Assembly: GCA_944320885.1 (NCBI GenBank)
Contig: CALUJE010000003.1
Coordinates: 1-64,000, forward strand
Origin: an uncultured Phocaeicola sp.
GTDB taxonomy: Bacteria; Bacteroidota; Bacteroidia; Bacteroidales; Bacteroidaceae
Direction: 5' to 3'
Length of the DNA stretch: 64,000 nucleotides
In this document: piece after piece, positions 63,759 to 64,000 of the stretch
How the letters are laid out: each line of letters starts with the position of its first letter
Position numbering within the stretch: position 1 is the stretch's first letter
Position numbers and translations under genes: made by a program
The notes under the pieces: model-generated
Databases searched by the model: none
What the model saw: only the letters and a program-made list of their open reading frames with translations
Told to the model about the DNA's origin: nothing

Positions 63759-64000
63759 TTAAAGAATAGTCTTTACAGTTTCCAACATACCCTTTTCCTG
63801 GATTGAGTTGAGGAAGTCAACAACCATGTCGGTCAAGCCCGGGATAAGGTTAAGATCTTCATTCCAGATTGACTTGGCAGCCAAAACGCCTTCAGCAACC
63901 TTGCGAGTGTCACCGGTAGCCCAAAGGTCTTTAAGCAATTGCATGATTTCAGGAGCATCATTAGGAACGATTTCTGCACCATCAGCACGTTTGCCACCTT
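63759..64000 (-). CDS. uxaB: Tagaturonate reductase / altronate oxidoreductase, C-terminal part
   Basis: Only the last 80 codons are in the window; the gene continues past 64000. The visible end reads EIVPNDAPEIMQLLKDLWAT, then AAKSIWNEDLNLIPGLTDMV. This matches the C-terminus of UxaB-type mannitol dehydrogenase-like enzymes, which reduce D-tagaturonate to D-altronate in galacturonate breakdown. Fructuronate reductase is a close alternative. Confidence 0.75.
   Translation of the reverse strand, partial: GGKRADGAEIVPNDAPEIMQLLKDLWATGDTRKVAEGVLAAKSIWNEDLNLIPGLTDMVVDFLNSIQEKGMLETVKTIL

Overview
The window is chromosomal DNA of a Bacteroidales gut bacterium, most likely Bacteroides or Phocaeicola. 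The evidence is: promoters of the Bacteroides sigma-ABfr type (TTTG, 19-21 bp, TAnnTTTG) in front of most operons; almost no Shine-Dalgarno sequences; a sphingolipid-type serine palmitoyltransferase; secreted GH115; a TonB-dependent receptor; and gene fusions in cobalamin synthesis. Species cannot be fixed from sequence reading alone.

Layout. 0-25 kb is ordinary core genome: cbpA with its modulator, an alcohol dehydrogenase/amidohydrolase/rmuC operon, spt facing a lipid kinase, trmN6, lon-tgt-LptF/G, serB, a DEAD-box helicase, a NIF3/zinc-ribbon pair, the agmatine-to-putrescine pair aguA-aguB, aspS, a lipoprotein and tRNA-Pro. 25.9-37.2 kb is a cobalamin (anaerobic-type) biosynthesis locus in two divergent operons: cbiB, threonine-phosphate decarboxylase, cbiP and cbiA leftward; the fused cbiH-cbiC, cbiE-cbiT, cbiG-cbiF and cbiJ-cbiD rightward. 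The missing methyltransferase step, cbiL, lies 23 kb away at 60.6 kb beside a BtuF/BtuC/BtuD-like ABC transporter, a TonB receptor and a DUF362 protein. A GH115 glycosidase lies at 37.7-40.3 kb.

40.3-51.0 kb is an accessory, AT-rich region. It holds (i) a three-gene operon of a Dam-like DNA adenine methyltransferase, a 777-residue protein joining a PD-(D/E)XK-like nuclease region to a DGQHR (DndB-like) domain, and a superfamily II helicase, read here as a candidate DNA-modification/restriction defence system; (ii) an overlapping AAA ATPase plus small PD-(D/E)XK-like protein on the other strand; and (iii) a graveyard between two copies of the 3' end of a CobW gene: an IS4-type transposase remnant, a WYL-like relic, the tail of hsdM, a RhuM fragment, an intact-looking Bro-N/Fic protein and a stopped hsdS fragment. 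51.1-64 kb returns to core content: the intact His-rich CobW GTPase, an exported CMD-cupin protein, a lipoprotein, the TonB/ABC/cbiL cluster, wecB, pfkA and the end of a tagaturonate reductase.

The only RNA gene seen is tRNA-Pro(TGG). No CRISPR array, rRNA, integrase or recognisable cobalamin riboswitch was found.
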